Source of the DNA: Caballeronia sp. SL2Y3
GTDB lineage: Bacteria > Pseudomonadota > Gammaproteobacteria > Burkholderiales > Burkholderiaceae
Direction: 5' to 3'
Assembly (NCBI RefSeq): GCF_022879575.1
Contig: NZ_CP084260.1
Location: forward strand, 1,984,001-2,048,000
Length of the DNA: 64,000 nt
Every line of letters begins with the position of its first letter. The stretch's first letter is position 1. A program made the translations under genes and the position numbers. Of the stretch, positions 10,810-19,862 are shown piece by piece. The notes beneath the pieces were generated by a model. The model was not told the DNA's origin and did no database searches. It saw only the letters and a list, made by a program, of their open reading frames with translations.

Positions 10810-13473
10810 TCAGGCGTCTTCGCCCGCGTCGCCATCTTGAGATTCGTCGGGCGGTGCGGCGGAAGCGTCGGCGTCCGCGGCGGCATCGGCTGCGTCCGCT
10901 TCTTCGAGTTCGGCATCCGCCTCGGCCTCGGCGATATGCTGCAGTCCCGACAACTTCGTGCCCTCGTCAAGGCTGATGAGTGTAACACCTTGGGTTGCGC
11001 GGCCCATTTCGCGGATCTCAGACACGCGCGTACGAATCAGCACGCCCGCCGTGGTGATCAGCATGATCTGGCTTTCCGAATCGACGAGCGTCGCGGCGAC
11101 CACCTTGCCGTTGCGCTCCGACGTCTGGATCGCGATCATGCCCTTGGTGCCGCGGCCGTGGCGCGTGTACTCGTTGATCGGCGTGCGCTTACCGAAGCCG
11201 TTCTGCGTGGCCGTCAGGACGGACTGGTTCTCGCCGCCCGCCACCAAGAGCGCGATGACCTGCTGCCCTTCTTCGAGCTGCATGCCGCGCACGCCGCGCG
11301 CTTCGCGGCCCATTGCGCGGACGTCGTTTTCGTCGAAACGCACGGCCTTGCCCGAGTCCGAGAACAGCATGACGTCGTGCGCGCCATCGGTGATGGCCGC
11401 GCCGATCAGGTAGTCGCCGTCATCCAGACCGACCGCGATGATGCCCTTCTTGAGCGGACGGCTGAACGCTTCGAGCGGCGTCTTCTTGACGGTGCCGAGC
11501 GCGGTGGCCATGAACACGTACTTGTCCGCCGAGAATTCCTTGATCGGCAGAACGACGTTGATCTTCTCGCCGTCCTGCAACGGGAACATATTGACGATCG
11601 GCCGGCCGCGCGAGTTGCGCGAGCCTTGCGGCACTTCGTAGACCTTGACCCAGTACACGCGGCCACGGTTCGAGAAGCACAGCATATGGTCGTGCGTGTT
11701 CGCGATGAAGAGCGTGTCGATCCAGTCGTCTTCCTTCATCTGCGTGGCCTGCTTGCCGCGCCCGCCGCGCTTCTGCGCGCGGTATTCGGAAAGCGGCTGC
11801 GACTTTACGTAGCCGGCATGCGACATGGTCACGACCATTTCCTGCGGCGTGATCAGGTCTTCGGTATTGAGCTCGGTCGCATTCATTTCGATGCGCGAGC
11901 GGCGCTCGTCGCCGAATTCCGCGCGCACCTGGCCGAGTTCTTCCACGATCATCTGCCGGATGCGTTCCGGCCGCGCGAGGATGTCGAGCAGGTCGGCAAT
12001 CTGCGCCATGACCTCGCGGTATTCGCCGACGATCTTGTCCTGCTCGAGGCCGGTCAGGCGCTGCAGGCGCATCTGCAGAATTTCCTGCGCCTGCACGTCC
12101 GACAGTTTGTACAGGCCGTCTTCCTGCAGACCGTAAGCCGGATTCAACCCTTCCGGACGATACGCGAGGCGCCCGCCCGAGGCTTCCGTCTCCGCGCGCG
12201 TCAGCATTTCGCGCACGAGCGACGAGTCCCACGGACGGTTCATCAGCTCTTGCTTCGCGATCGGCGGCGTGGGCGCAGCCTTGATGATGGCGATGAACTC
12301 GTCGATGTTCGCGAGCGCCACGGCGAGGCCTTCCAGCACGTGACCGCGGTCGCGCGCCTTGCGCAGTTCGTATACAGTGCGCCGCGTCAGCACTTCCCGT
12401 CGATGCGACAGGAAGCACTCCAGCATTTCCTTCAGATTCAGCAGTTTGGGCTGGCCGTCGACGAGCGCGACCAGATTCATGCCGAACGTGTCCTGAAGCT
12501 GCGTCTGCTTGTACAGGTTGTTCAGGACGACTTCCGGCACTTCCCCGCGCTTGAGCTCGATCACGACGCGCATGCCGCTCTTGTCGGATTCGTCGCGAAT
12601 GTCGGAGATGCCCTCGATCTTCTTCTCGTTGACGAGTTCCGCGATGCGCTCGAGCAGCGTGCGCTTGTTCACCTGATACGGAATTTCATCGACGATGATG
12701 GCCATGCGCTGGCCGCGGTCGATCTCTTCGAAGTGCGTGGCCGCGCGCATGACGACGCGCCCGCGCCCGGTGCGGTAGCCGTCGCGCACGCCGGCCACGC
12801 CGTAGATGATGCCGGCGGTCGGGAAGTCCGGCGCGGGCACGATCTCGATGAGTTCGTCGACCGACGATTCCGGATTGTTCAGCAGGTGCAGGCAGGCATC
12901 GACGATTTCGCGCAGATTGTGCGGCGGAATGTTGGTGGCCATGCCGACCGCGATGCCGGCCGAGCCGTTGATCAGCAGATTGGGAATGCGCGCCGGCAGC
13001 ACGAGCGGTTCGTTCTCGCTGCCGTCGTAGTTGGGACCGAAGTCGACGGTTTCCTTGTCGATGTCGGCGAGCAGCTCGTGGCCGATCTTCGCCATGCGGA
13101 TTTCGGTGTAGCGCATGGCCGCGGCGTTGTCGCCGTCGACGGAACCGAAGTTGCCCTGCCCGTCCACGAGCATGTAGCGCAGCGAGAACGGCTGCGCCAT
13201 GCGGACGATGGTTTCGTACACCGAGGCGTCGCCGTGCGGATGGTACTTACCGATGACGTCGCCGACGATACGCGCCGACTTCTTGTACGCGCGATTCCAG
13301 TCGTTATTCAGTTCATGCATCGAGTACAGCGCCCGGCGATGCACCGGCTTCAGGCCATCGCGGACATCGGGAAGCGCGCGCCCGACGATTACGCTCATCG
13401 CGTAATCGAGATACGAACGGCGCATTTCCTCCTCGAGGGAGATAGGCAGAGTCTCTTTGGCGAATTGATCCAT
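10810..13473 (-). CDS. gyrA: DNA gyrase subunit A
   Basis: 887 residues. The breakage-reunion subunit of type II topoisomerase, with the catalytic Tyr122 in AAAMRYTE and the GyrA-box QKRGGRGKQ heading the C-terminal DNA-wrapping beta-pinwheel. Start at the ATG complementary to 13471-13473, which puts numbering in register with E. coli. In the quinolone-resistance-determining region the residues at 83, 84 and 87 are Ala, Ser and Glu rather than the Ser/Thr, Ala and Asp of E. coli. The C-terminal tail (about the last 50 residues) is an acidic Ala/Asp/Glu-rich extension. Confidence 0.98.
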   Translation of the reverse strand: MDQFAKETLPISLEEEMRRSYLDYAMSVIVGRALPDVRDGLKPVHRRALYSMHELNNDWNRAYKKSARIVGDVIGKYHPHGDASVYETIVRMAQPFSLRYMLVDGQGNFGSVDGDNAAAMRYTEIRMAKIGHELLADIDKETVDFGPNYDGSENEPLVLPARIPNLLINGSAGIAVGMATNIPPHNLREIVDACLHLLNNPESSVDELIEIVPAPDFPTAGIIYGVAGVRDGYRTGRGRVVMRAATHFEEIDRGQRMAIIVDEIPYQVNKRTLLERIAELVNEKKIEGISDIRDESDKSGMRVVIELKRGEVPEVVLNNLYKQTQLQDTFGMNLVALVDGQPKLLNLKEMLECFLSHRREVLTRRTVYELRKARDRGHVLEGLAVALANIDEFIAIIKAAPTPPIAKQELMNRPWDSSLVREMLTRAETEASGGRLAYRPEGLNPAYGLQEDGLYKLSDVQAQEILQMRLQRLTGLEQDKIVGEYREVMAQIADLLDILARPERIRQMIVEELGQVRAEFGDERRSRIEMNATELNTEDLITPQEMVVTMSHAGYVKSQPLSEYRAQKRGGRGKQATQMKEDDWIDTLFIANTHDHMLCFSNRGRVYWVKVYEVPQGSRNSRGRPIVNMFPLQDGEKINVVLPIKEFSADKYVFMATALGTVKKTPLEAFSRPLKKGIIAVGLDDGDYLIGAAITDGAHDVMLFSDSGKAVRFDENDVRAMGREARGVRGMQLEEGQQVIALLVAGGENQSVLTATQNGFGKRTPINEYTRHGRGTKGMIAIQTSERNGKVVAATLVDSESQIMLITTAGVLIRTRVSEIREMGRATQGVTLISLDEGTKLSGLQHIAEAEADAELEEADAADAAADADASAAPPDESQDGDAGEDA

Positions 13474-14008
13474 TATCCGTGTCTTGAACTGTGCAGCAGC
13501 GACACGGCAGCGCGTTCGTGAGTTTCGCGACACCCGCCAGCCGGCCGCGCGACTTGCGCCGGCCAGGCGCGTAGCCGGCGTACGCTGCGGCGCTGCGAAC
13601 GCAGCGCATCGCGAGATTCTACCATGCGGCACCTTCGCGCCCGGCGGCGTGCGTATACATAGTGTTGGTGCGCGGTAGGAGCGGCGTCGGACGGATTCCT
13701 AGTCCGGTGAAGCTGTACCAATTACTTACAAAACCGGGGAACGATTTCCGTCAATTGGTCATCGAGCCGGGCTATCATGCCGCCTCAGCGTTTCGCGAAC
13801 GGCGAAGCGGCGGCGATGAAAATGTGCGGGAAAGGCCGCTCAGGCACGTGATATGCGCATGCTCGGCGCCCCTTGGCGCGCGGCCGGTTCCTGTCCCTTT
13901 CTTGTTGCGGAGGCACCACATAAGGTTGCGGCCGAACTCGGTGCGGGGATATTTTTATCGTTGCAAGGGAACGATATGGCAAAATGCCAACGCACAAAGT
14001 TAGACACT
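13474..14008. other. Intergenic region between divergent gyrA and ompA
   Basis: About 535 bp between the gyrA start and the ompA operator-like repeat. It must hold the gyrA promoter (minus strand). Short open frames exist on both strands but none has a credible ribosome-binding site or recognisable product. No RNA gene recognised. Confidence 0.5.
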
Positions 14009-14062
14009 GCTCGAAGTCTATACAAAGCGTTTTGTTCCGCAGGGGAATGTTATACTTCGAGC
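14009..14062 (+). promoter_or_regulatory. ompA promoter flanked by a 9-bp inverted repeat
   Basis: An extended -10 element TGTTATACT (14048-14056) has no good -35 at the usual distance. A perfect 9-bp inverted repeat, GCTCGAAGT at 14009-14017 and ACTTCGAGC at 14054-14062, brackets the promoter core, so it could be an operator or a stem at the 5' end of the transcript. Predicted start about 14063, leaving a leader of about 70 nt before the ompA ATG with a strong GAGAGGAG ribosome-binding site. Confidence 0.5.
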
Positions 14063-14132
14063 AATGTATGACTTGTCTTCGTCTACAGGCTCGCAGTAAA
14101 CCTGCGGTAATCTCAATTTCGAGAGGAGAAAT

Positions 14133-14798
14133 ATGAATAAACTTTCAAAGCTCGCGTTCATTGCAGCTACCGCAGTTATGGCTGCATCGGCCTCGGCGCA
14201 ATCGGTGCCGGCCTCGCGACAAGCCGTCAATGACAACTGGGTGAATGGCACGGGCGAGTATGTGTGGATGAACGGCACGAACGAACTGTGCTGGCGCGAC
14301 GCATTCTGGACGCCGGCCACGGCTAACGCGAAGTGCGATGGCGCACTGGTCGCGCAAGCCCCGGCTCCGGCAGTTGCTCCGCCGCCGCCCGCCGCACCCG
14401 CTATCACCAGCCAGAAGGTTACGTACCAGGCCGACGCCCTGTTCGACTTCGACAAGGCAGTCCTGAAGCCGGCCGGCAAGACCGCGCTGGACGATCTCGC
14501 ATCGAAGATCGGCGCACTGAACCTCGAAGTCGTGGTTGCAACGGGTTACACGGACCGCATCGGTTCGGACAAGTACAACGACCGTCTGTCGCTGCGCCGT
14601 GCGCAAGCTGTGAAGGCGTACCTGGTCAGCAAGGGCATCGAAGCCAACCGCATCTACACGGAAGGCAAGGGCAAGCGCGACCCGGTCACGAAGGGTTCCT
14701 GCACGCAGAAGAACCGCAAGCAACTCATCGCCTGCCTCGCACCGGATCGTCGCGTGGAAGTCGAAGTTGTCGGCACGACGCGTCAGCCGCAACAGTAA
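14133..14798 (+). CDS. ompA: OmpA-family outer membrane protein
   Basis: 221 residues. A signal peptide ends about residue 22 (AASASAQ), followed by a short N-terminal region with a Cys pair (CWRDAFW...KCDG), a Pro/Ala hinge (about 72-89) and a C-terminal OmpA-like peptidoglycan-binding domain (about 100-215). That domain carries the motif TGYTDRIGSDKYNDRLSLRR, including the Asp and Arg that bind diaminopimelate. It is too short for the eight-stranded barrel of E. coli OmpA, so it probably tethers the outer membrane to peptidoglycan. Strong ribosome-binding site GAGAGGAG and a good terminator indicate a highly expressed single-gene unit. Confidence 0.93.
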   Translation: MNKLSKLAFIAATAVMAASASAQSVPASRQAVNDNWVNGTGEYVWMNGTNELCWRDAFWTPATANAKCDGALVAQAPAPAVAPPPPAAPAITSQKVTYQADALFDFDKAVLKPAGKTALDDLASKIGALNLEVVVATGYTDRIGSDKYNDRLSLRRAQAVKAYLVSKGIEANRIYTEGKGKRDPVTKGSCTQKNRKQLIACLAPDRRVEVEVVGTTRQPQQ

Positions 14799-14825
14799 GT
14801 TCTGCCGGCTTGCCGCAGACTCGAA

Positions 14826-14850
14826 CCCCCGCCTCGGCGGGGGTTTTTTT
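14826..14850 (+). terminator. Rho-independent terminator after ompA
   Basis: CCCCCGCC pairs with GGCGGGGG (14826-14843), followed by seven T residues. It lies 28 bp after the ompA stop. Confidence 0.93.
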
Positions 14851-14981
14851 ATGCCCTACGGCGGCGCATTCACGCAGTTTCTTGCCGAATGCCGCCGCCG
14901 AACGCGCCGTGCGTTTTGCCCGCCCTGTTGACCGCCTATATACTCGACCCTACCGATTCACGTTTAGCCAAGGTCTTCCTC

Positions 14982-15680
14982 ATGACGAATGTCGATCCCC
15001 ACGAACTGCAGAAATTCAGCGATCTCGCGCATCGCTGGTGGGACCCGAACGCCGAATTCAAGCCGCTGCACGAGCTGAACCCGGTGCGGCTCGACTGGAT
15101 TGACGCGCATGCGCATTTGATGGGCAAGCGTGTCCTCGACATCGGCTGCGGAGGCGGCATCTTGTCGGAGTCGATGGCTACGCGCGGCGCAACGGTGAAA
15201 GGCATCGATCTGTCGTCGAACGCGCTCGGCGTCGCGGATCTGCATAGTCTCGAAAGCGGCGTCGAGGTGGCGTACGAGGAAATCTCGGCGGAGGCGCTCG
15301 CCGCGCGCGAGCCGGGCTCGTACGACGTCGTGACCTGCATGGAGATGCTGGAGCACGTGCCGAACCCCGCTGGCACCGTCGCGGCGTGCGCCGCGCTCGT
15401 CAAACCCGGCGGCTGGGTGTTCTTCTCCACGCTCAACCGGAACGCCAAGGCGTATCTCTTCGCCGTGATCGGCGCCGAGTACATCGCGCGGATGCTGCCG
15501 CGCGGCACGCACGACTACGCGCGCTTCATCAAGCCCTCGGAACTGGCGACGTTCGCGCGCACCGCGTCGCTCTTGCCGGTGGATATCAAGGGCATCACGT
15601 ACCGGCCGATCTCGCAGCACTTCGGCCTTTCCAACGACACGAGCATCAACTACATGATGGCTTGCCGTCGGGAAGCGTGA
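14982..15680 (+). CDS. ubiG: Ubiquinone biosynthesis O-methyltransferase
   Basis: 232 residues. SAM-dependent methyltransferase that carries out both O-methylations of the ubiquinone ring. The SAM-binding motif [13 protein letters not shown] is near residue 50, preceded by the UbiG hallmark [18 protein letters not shown]. Start at 14982 ([12 protein letters not shown]); the frame is open upstream without homology. It is separated by 4 bp from gph, the common ubiG-gph pair. Confidence 0.97.
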   Translation: MTNVDPHELQKFSDLAHRWWDPNAEFKPLHELNPVRLDWIDAHAHLMGKRVLDIGCGGGILSESMATRGATVKGIDLSSNALGVADLHSLESGVEVAYEEISAEALAAREPGSYDVVTCMEMLEHVPNPAGTVAACAALVKPGGWVFFSTLNRNAKAYLFAVIGAEYIARMLPRGTHDYARFIKPSELATFARTASLLPVDIKGITYRPISQHFGLSNDTSINYMMACRREA

Positions 15681-15684
15681 CGCC

Positions 15685-16449
15685 ATGACTCCGGAAGAAC
15701 AAGGCGAAACGGGCATCGTCGAGACGAAGCCCCTGCCCGACGACCCCACGCCGCAGCCGCAACGCGCGGCCGATGGCCGCTCGCTCGGGCTCTGCCAAGC
15801 GGTGCTGTTCGATCTGGACGGCACCATCGCCGATACCGCGCCGGACCTCGTGGCGGCCGTCAACAAGATGCGCCACGACCGCGGGCTCGAAATGCGTCCG
15901 CTGGAGGCGCTGCGGCCATACGCATCGGCGGGCGCGCGCGGGTTGCTGGGCGGCGCGTTCGAAATCGGGCCGGAGCACCACGAGTTCGCCTCGATGCGCG
16001 AGGAATTCCTCGCCAATTACGAGGCCGACCTCTGCATCGAAACGACGCTCTTCCCCGGCATCATCGAATTGCTGGACCAGCTCGACGCGCGTGGCGTGCG
16101 CTGGGGCATCGTCACGAACAAGGTGACGCGGCTCGCGGCGCCGCTCGTCGCGCTGCTCGGGCTCGATACGCGCGCCGGCTGCCTCGTGTGCGGCGACACG
16201 ACGCCGCATTCGAAGCCGCATCCCGCGCCGCTCTTGCACGCGGCGGATTTGCTCGACGTGGCGCCGGAGCGCATCGTCTACGTCGGCGACGACCTGCGCG
16301 ACGTGCAAGCGGGCTTCGCCGCCGGGATGATCACGGTCGCCGCCGCGTACGGCTATTGCGGCGACGACATCCCGCCGCATCGCTGGCACGCGGATCACGT
16401 CGTCGAATCAACCGGGGAATTGCAGCTGCTGCTGCGCGAGATCCCGTGA
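15685..16449 (+). CDS. gph: Phosphoglycolate phosphatase (HAD superfamily)
   Basis: 254 residues. Dephosphorylates 2-phosphoglycolate, a product of DNA 3'-end repair and oxygenase side reactions. HAD motif I is FDLDGTIADT (nucleophile Asp, about residue 43), motif II lies in IVTNK and motif III/IV in KPHP...YVGDD. The first 35 or so residues are a Glu/Pro-rich extension not needed for the fold, so a later start cannot be excluded, although no better in-frame ATG precedes the HAD core. It follows ubiG by 4 bp and is probably translationally coupled to it. Confidence 0.93.
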   Translation: MTPEEQGETGIVETKPLPDDPTPQPQRAADGRSLGLCQAVLFDLDGTIADTAPDLVAAVNKMRHDRGLEMRPLEALRPYASAGARGLLGGAFEIGPEHHEFASMREEFLANYEADLCIETTLFPGIIELLDQLDARGVRWGIVTNKVTRLAAPLVALLGLDTRAGCLVCGDTTPHSKPHPAPLLHAADLLDVAPERIVYVGDDLRDVQAGFAAGMITVAAAYGYCGDDIPPHRWHADHVVESTGELQLLLREIP

Positions 16450-16491
16450 CGGCGCGTGCGCGGCGGATGAAGGCTCTTGAAAAAGCCGCCG

Positions 16492-16521
16492 TTCGCCTCA
16501 TACAGTATTTCGTGGGATAAT
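16492..16521 (+). promoter_or_regulatory. ssrA promoter (extended -10)
   Basis: TGG followed by GATAAT (16513-16521) forms an extended -10. A weak -35 candidate TTCGCC (16492-16497) is 18 bp upstream. The predicted start is close to the mature 5' end of tmRNA at 16534. Confidence 0.5.
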
Positions 16522-16533
16522 CTCAGTTCCGCT

Positions 16534-16891
16534 GGGGGCGACCTGGTTTCGACAGGGGTTGTGAAGCGGTCAGGGCATACCGAGGACCCGTCACCTCGTT
16601 AATCAATGGGAAAAACGTAACTGCAAACGACGATACGTTCGCACTGGCAGCCTAAGGGCCGCCGTCCTCTCACTAATTCGCTGACGGGTTAGGGTAGCAA
16701 TACCGCGAGAGGTCATATACGTCAGATAAGTCTTGGTGGCGTCACGACGCCAAGATCGAAAATTTAGTGAATCGCCGTAACGCAGCGTGTTCGTCCGCGT
16801 CGTTGCGGTTAAATCAAAAGACAGAACTAAGTATGTAGAACTGGTCGTAGAGCGCTTCTGGACGCGGGTTCGATTCCCGCCGCCTCCACCA
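16534..16891 (+). ncRNA. ssrA: tmRNA (transfer-messenger RNA), one-piece
   Basis: 358 nt. The 5' end GGGGGCGACCTGGTTTCGAC and the 3' end (T-arm GGTTCGATTCCC, acceptor CGCCTCC, encoded ACCA) form the tRNA-like half; the 7-bp acceptor pairs with one G-U. The tag frame at 16623-16655 encodes ANDDTFALAA then a TAA stop, with GCA as the resume codon, as expected in Burkholderiaceae. It rescues stalled ribosomes together with SmpB. The CCA end (16889-16891) is genome-encoded. No second copy of the 3' end is present within the window, so no integrated element using ssrA as attachment site is visible. Confidence 0.98.
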
Positions 16892-16901
16892 CCCCATTTG
16901 G

Positions 16902-16939
16902 AAACCCGCGATCGCGCAAGCGTCGCGGGTTTTTTGTTT
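16902..16939 (+). terminator. Rho-independent terminator after ssrA
   Basis: AAACCCGCGA pairs with TCGCGGGTTT around an 11-nt loop, followed by a T-rich tail. It begins 11 bp after the tmRNA 3' end. Confidence 0.9.
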
Positions 16940-16974
16940 GGCGCAGCGTGCGCGTCTGTCGCTCAGCGCAGACG

Positions 16975-17000
16975 AAAAAAAGCCCCGCGCGAGGCGGGGC
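16975..17000 (-). terminator. Minus-strand terminator inside the post-ssrA island
   Basis: GCCCCGC pairs with GCGGGGC (loop GCGAG, 16982-17000), followed on the minus strand by seven U residues. No annotated minus-strand gene precedes it; it implies an unseen transcript entering from the right, or a relic. Confidence 0.7.
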
Positions 17001-17301
17001 AAACATCCTTGAGAGACATAGCTGCGGCAGAGACGACGCGAGCTACGGGCCACAGAATAGAGGCCGCAGTGCGCGGTTCGTATCGGAGCCGTCCGAATCT
17101 ATTGCTGTGCGTCAGCTATCTGTCGATCAAAACACGATTCGCCTCCGTTTCCCTTACATGACTGAGCTTAGTCAACGATTCGAGTTCGCAGGCTCGATCC
17201 AAAGCCGGTTCTCCGACAAATCCGATTTTTCTCCTAGCGCAGCGACGTTACGCTTCTGACGCTTCTCGTTCTCGTGGACGGGAAGTCATTCCAGGTACTT
17301 T
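17001..17301. other. Island between two outward-facing terminators, content unknown
   Basis: About 300 bp lying between a minus-strand terminator on the left and a plus-strand terminator on the right. A 33-codon plus-strand frame starting at 17158 lacks a ribosome-binding site. The arrangement would suit two divergent short transcripts (sRNA candidates), but no RNA family is recognised. Confidence 0.35.
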
Positions 17302-17302
17302 A

Positions 17303-17329
17303 GCCTCGCCATTCGGCGAGGCTTTTTTT
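17303..17329 (+). terminator. Plus-strand terminator upstream of the PIG-L gene
   Basis: GCCTCGCC pairs with GGCGAGGC around an ATTC tetraloop, followed by seven T residues. It is too far from ssrA (which has its own terminator) to belong to it, so it either ends an unannotated short plus-strand transcript or insulates the downstream gene. Confidence 0.85.
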
Positions 17330-17447
17330 CGTCTGGCCGACTGGGCTCGGATCCGTCATACGTGTTCGCTCGGCAACCGACCGTGCCGTCCCCGCGAATG
17401 CAATCTTCTGCTTTATCCGGCGAACCGGCTCGCGTGGCGGGAAAAGC

Positions 17448-19862
17448 ATGTATCGAGAAAGCGGCACCAAGAACATCCGAACAAGCGTGATCGCGTTGGC
17501 GTGGGCCATGCTCGCCCTCTTCTTTCCGACGTACGCGCAGGCGGCCGCCGCGTCCGCATCCGCCGATTGCCGCGCAGGCACGCTCGTTACCGTAGTCGCG
17601 CATCTGGACGACGACCTGCTGTTCGTGAATCCCGGCATCAGCGACAAGCTCGACGCCGGCTGGTGCGTCACCACCGTCCACTTGATCGGCGGCGCGAACG
17701 GCGCCAAGTTCGACTACGTGCTGCTGCGCGAGACCGGCACCAAGCTCGCCTACGCGCGCATGGCGGGCGTGCCCGACCGGTGGCAGGAATCGACCGTCAT
17801 GCTCGCGGGCAAGCCGGTGCATCAACTGGTGCTTGCGGGACAGCCGCGCGTGAAGCTGCTCGAACTTCGCCTGCCGGGCGGCGGCGTGCGCGGCGGCAAG
17901 GTTCCGCTCGGGCTGCTGTGGGATCGCGGCCAGACGGTGACCACGTATCCGATGCAGTCCGACGGCGCGGGTGCGACGACGTACGATCGGGCGTCCCTGT
18001 CCGCGACGGTGCGCGCCATTCTCTCGCAGGCCACCGCCATCTACACGCTCAATCCGGACACCGTCGCGTTCATGGAGCATCCGGACCACATCTACGCGGC
18101 GCGCATTACGCGCGTGGTCGCGCAGAGCCTGAAACGCGATCTGCCGATCGGCTATCACGTCACCTACCCGACCGGCGGCCTGCCCAAGAATCTCGACGCC
18201 GAAGAGACGCTGCGCAAGCGCGATGTCGTCGGCAGCTACTTTTCCGTCGACGGCAACGACGCCGGCCACGTCTTCGACGAATACATGTGGGACGGCAACT
18301 GGGTGGCTCGCCGCTACTGGAGCAGCGCGCGCGCCAACGACGCCGGCCCGGACTTCCAGTTGCGGCCGTTTCAGCTCGTCAACGAATATTCGAGCCGATG
18401 CCTGCAATCCGGCGGCGCGGGGCGGCCACCGCGCCTTGGCGCGTGCTCGGGCGATGCATCGCAGAACTGGTTCTGGCAACAGTTGCCCGCGACGCCCGGC
18501 GAAAAGAACGACGCGCTGCTCGTGAACGCCGCCACCCACGCGTGCATCGCCGAACGCGATGCGGGGCTCGTCGAAGAAGCGTGCAACGCGAAGAGCGCGT
18601 CGCAGCGGTGGACGCCGTGGGATTTCGGCTTCGTCTATACGCCGCTCAATCACTGTCTGGGCGAGAAGAACGGCGCAGTCACCGCCGGCAGTTGCTCGCT
18701 TCTGACGGCGGAGTATCGCTGGTCGCCGACGCCGCAGACCGTGTGGACCGATACCCGCCAGGAAGGCGCGCTCTTCGGCGACGTGCGCGGCACGGGCCGC
18801 GACAGCGCCGTGTACGTGCAGCGTCGGAAGGACGGGCCGGGGTTCAACGTCTGGGTCGCGGAGATGTCGCGCATGGACCAGGCCGCGCCGTGGTATCTGA
18901 ACGCCGTGCCGTTCGATCCGCAGGCGAGCTCGCCGACCTGCGAGGCGGATACGCTCTGCTTCGACAGCGCGCGCTTTCTGCTCGGCGACTTCGACGGCGA
19001 CGGCCGCGCCGATCTGATGGTGGTCACGCCACGAAACGGCGGCACCGCGTTCTGGGTGCTGAAAAGCGCGGGCACGCGCTTCGAAGCGCCGCGCCTGTGG
19101 TTCCAGACGAGCGCCCAATGGACGCCTGCCACCGCGCAGCAATACGTCGCGGGCGACTTCAACGGCGACGGCCGCGCCGACGTCGCGATCGCGCAGCAGC
19201 GCAAGGACGCAGGGCTGGACCTCTGGGTGCTCGCATCGAACGGAGCGACGGCAAGTGCCCCTGCGCTCTGGCTCAATGCGCCCGCGCTGTCCGCGAGCGC
19301 CCGCTTCGTGCCTGCGCGCGTCGCGGGATCGGAGCGGGCGGGACTCATCGCGATGGAGAACGTGAACGGCGCGCTCGCGCTTTCGCAACTGGCGAGCACG
19401 GGTGCCGCGTTCGAAGCCAGCTACCGCACGAACGTGTACCCGCAACTGCGCGCTGCGTCCGTGAAAGTTGCGGCGGGTGATATCGACGGCGATGGCATCG
19501 ACGACCTCGCGGTGCTCGCGCCGCGTGCGGACTCGGCCAGCACGCGCGTCTTCGGCATCGAGGGCGGCAAGGTGTTCGGCCCGGCCGAGGAAACCGCGAC
19601 GCTGCCCGGCACGTCCTACGCCGATTCCATGCCGGCGCTGATTCGCCGCAACGACCACGACAATCACGCCACGCTGATCCTGTTCCACCGCGCGAACGCG
19701 ATTCTCAAGGAGTTCTATTACACCGGCGGCGCGCCGAGCTTATCCGGCTATGACGTCGACTCGTCGTTCAGGCTGGGACCGGTGCAGATCTGGGGCGACT
19801 TGCCGGGGCTGTATTCGGAATCACTTTGGCTGAAGACGCTCGCTTACTGGGGCGGCAAATAA
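17448..19862 (+). CDS. Secreted PIG-L family deacetylase with lectin-like and FG-GAP domains
   Basis: 804 residues. A signal peptide ends about residue 31 (FFPTYAQA). The PIG-L/LmbE zinc deacetylase domain spans about 45-290: AHLDDD at 51-56 (a variant of the family AHPDDE metal motif) and HPDH at 211-214. Residues about 305-430 resemble a ricin-type lectin region, with paired Cys (SSRCLQ...LGACSG, HACIAE...EEACN) and Trp-rich ends. The C-terminal half has three clear Ca-binding FG-GAP loops (DFDGDGRADL 514, DFNGDGRADV 570, DIDGDGIDDL 678) and a degenerate one near 444, suggesting a beta-propeller. It probably deacetylates an N-acetylated sugar outside the cytoplasm; the substrate is unknown. 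Its last about 65 bp are the first unit of the downstream tandem array. The ribosome-binding site resembles GGCGGGA. Confidence 0.88.
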   Translation: MYRESGTKNIRTSVIALAWAMLALFFPTYAQAAAASASADCRAGTLVTVVAHLDDDLLFVNPGISDKLDAGWCVTTVHLIGGANGAKFDYVLLRETGTKLAYARMAGVPDRWQESTVMLAGKPVHQLVLAGQPRVKLLELRLPGGGVRGGKVPLGLLWDRGQTVTTYPMQSDGAGATTYDRASLSATVRAILSQATAIYTLNPDTVAFMEHPDHIYAARITRVVAQSLKRDLPIGYHVTYPTGGLPKNLDAEETLRKRDVVGSYFSVDGNDAGHVFDEYMWDGNWVARRYWSSARANDAGPDFQLRPFQLVNEYSSRCLQSGGAGRPPRLGACSGDASQNWFWQQLPATPGEKNDALLVNAATHACIAERDAGLVEEACNAKSASQRWTPWDFGFVYTPLNHCLGEKNGAVTAGSCSLLTAEYRWSPTPQTVWTDTRQEGALFGDVRGTGRDSAVYVQRRKDGPGFNVWVAEMSRMDQAAPWYLNAVPFDPQASSPTCEADTLCFDSARFLLGDFDGDGRADLMVVTPRNGGTAFWVLKSAGTRFEAPRLWFQTSAQWTPATAQQYVAGDFNGDGRADVAIAQQRKDAGLDLWVLASNGATASAPALWLNAPALSASARFVPARVAGSERAGLIAMENVNGALALSQLASTGAAFEASYRTNVYPQLRAASVKVAAGDIDGDGIDDLAVLAPRADSASTRVFGIEGGKVFGPAEETATLPGTSYADSMPALIRRNDHDNHATLILFHRANAILKEFYYTGGAPSLSGYDVDSSFRLGPVQIWGDLPGLYSESLWLKTLAYWGGK

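Larger units (their letters stand above)
16969..17335. repeat. 16-bp perfect inverted repeat bounding a 367-bp island
   Basis: The sequence at 16969-16984 (CAGACGAAAAAAAGCC) is the exact reverse complement of 17320-17335. Each copy overlaps the U tract of an outward-pointing terminator with a different stem. Flanking bases show no obvious target-site duplication. The interior (17001-17301) holds no convincing gene. Confidence 0.6.

Noticed and set aside
10615..13521. A 968-codon frame antisense to gyrA
   Set aside because: Composition (Arg, His, Val, Asp-rich) is typical of the antisense of a high-GC gene; the gyrA reading is unambiguous.
16860..16891. Integration (att) site at the 3' end of ssrA
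   Set aside because: ssrA is a common integration target, but no second copy of the 3' end and no integrase gene are present within the window.
16814..17053. 79-codon minus-strand frame over the tmRNA 3' end containing RRRESNPRP
   Set aside because: This peptide is the well-known spurious translation of the tRNA-like T-arm and acceptor region; it is not a protein.
17286..19688. An 800-codon open frame antisense to the PIG-L gene
   Set aside because: It is Arg/His-rich with no domain, and mirrors the third-position GC bias of the real gene. The plus-strand reading has a signal peptide and clear motifs.
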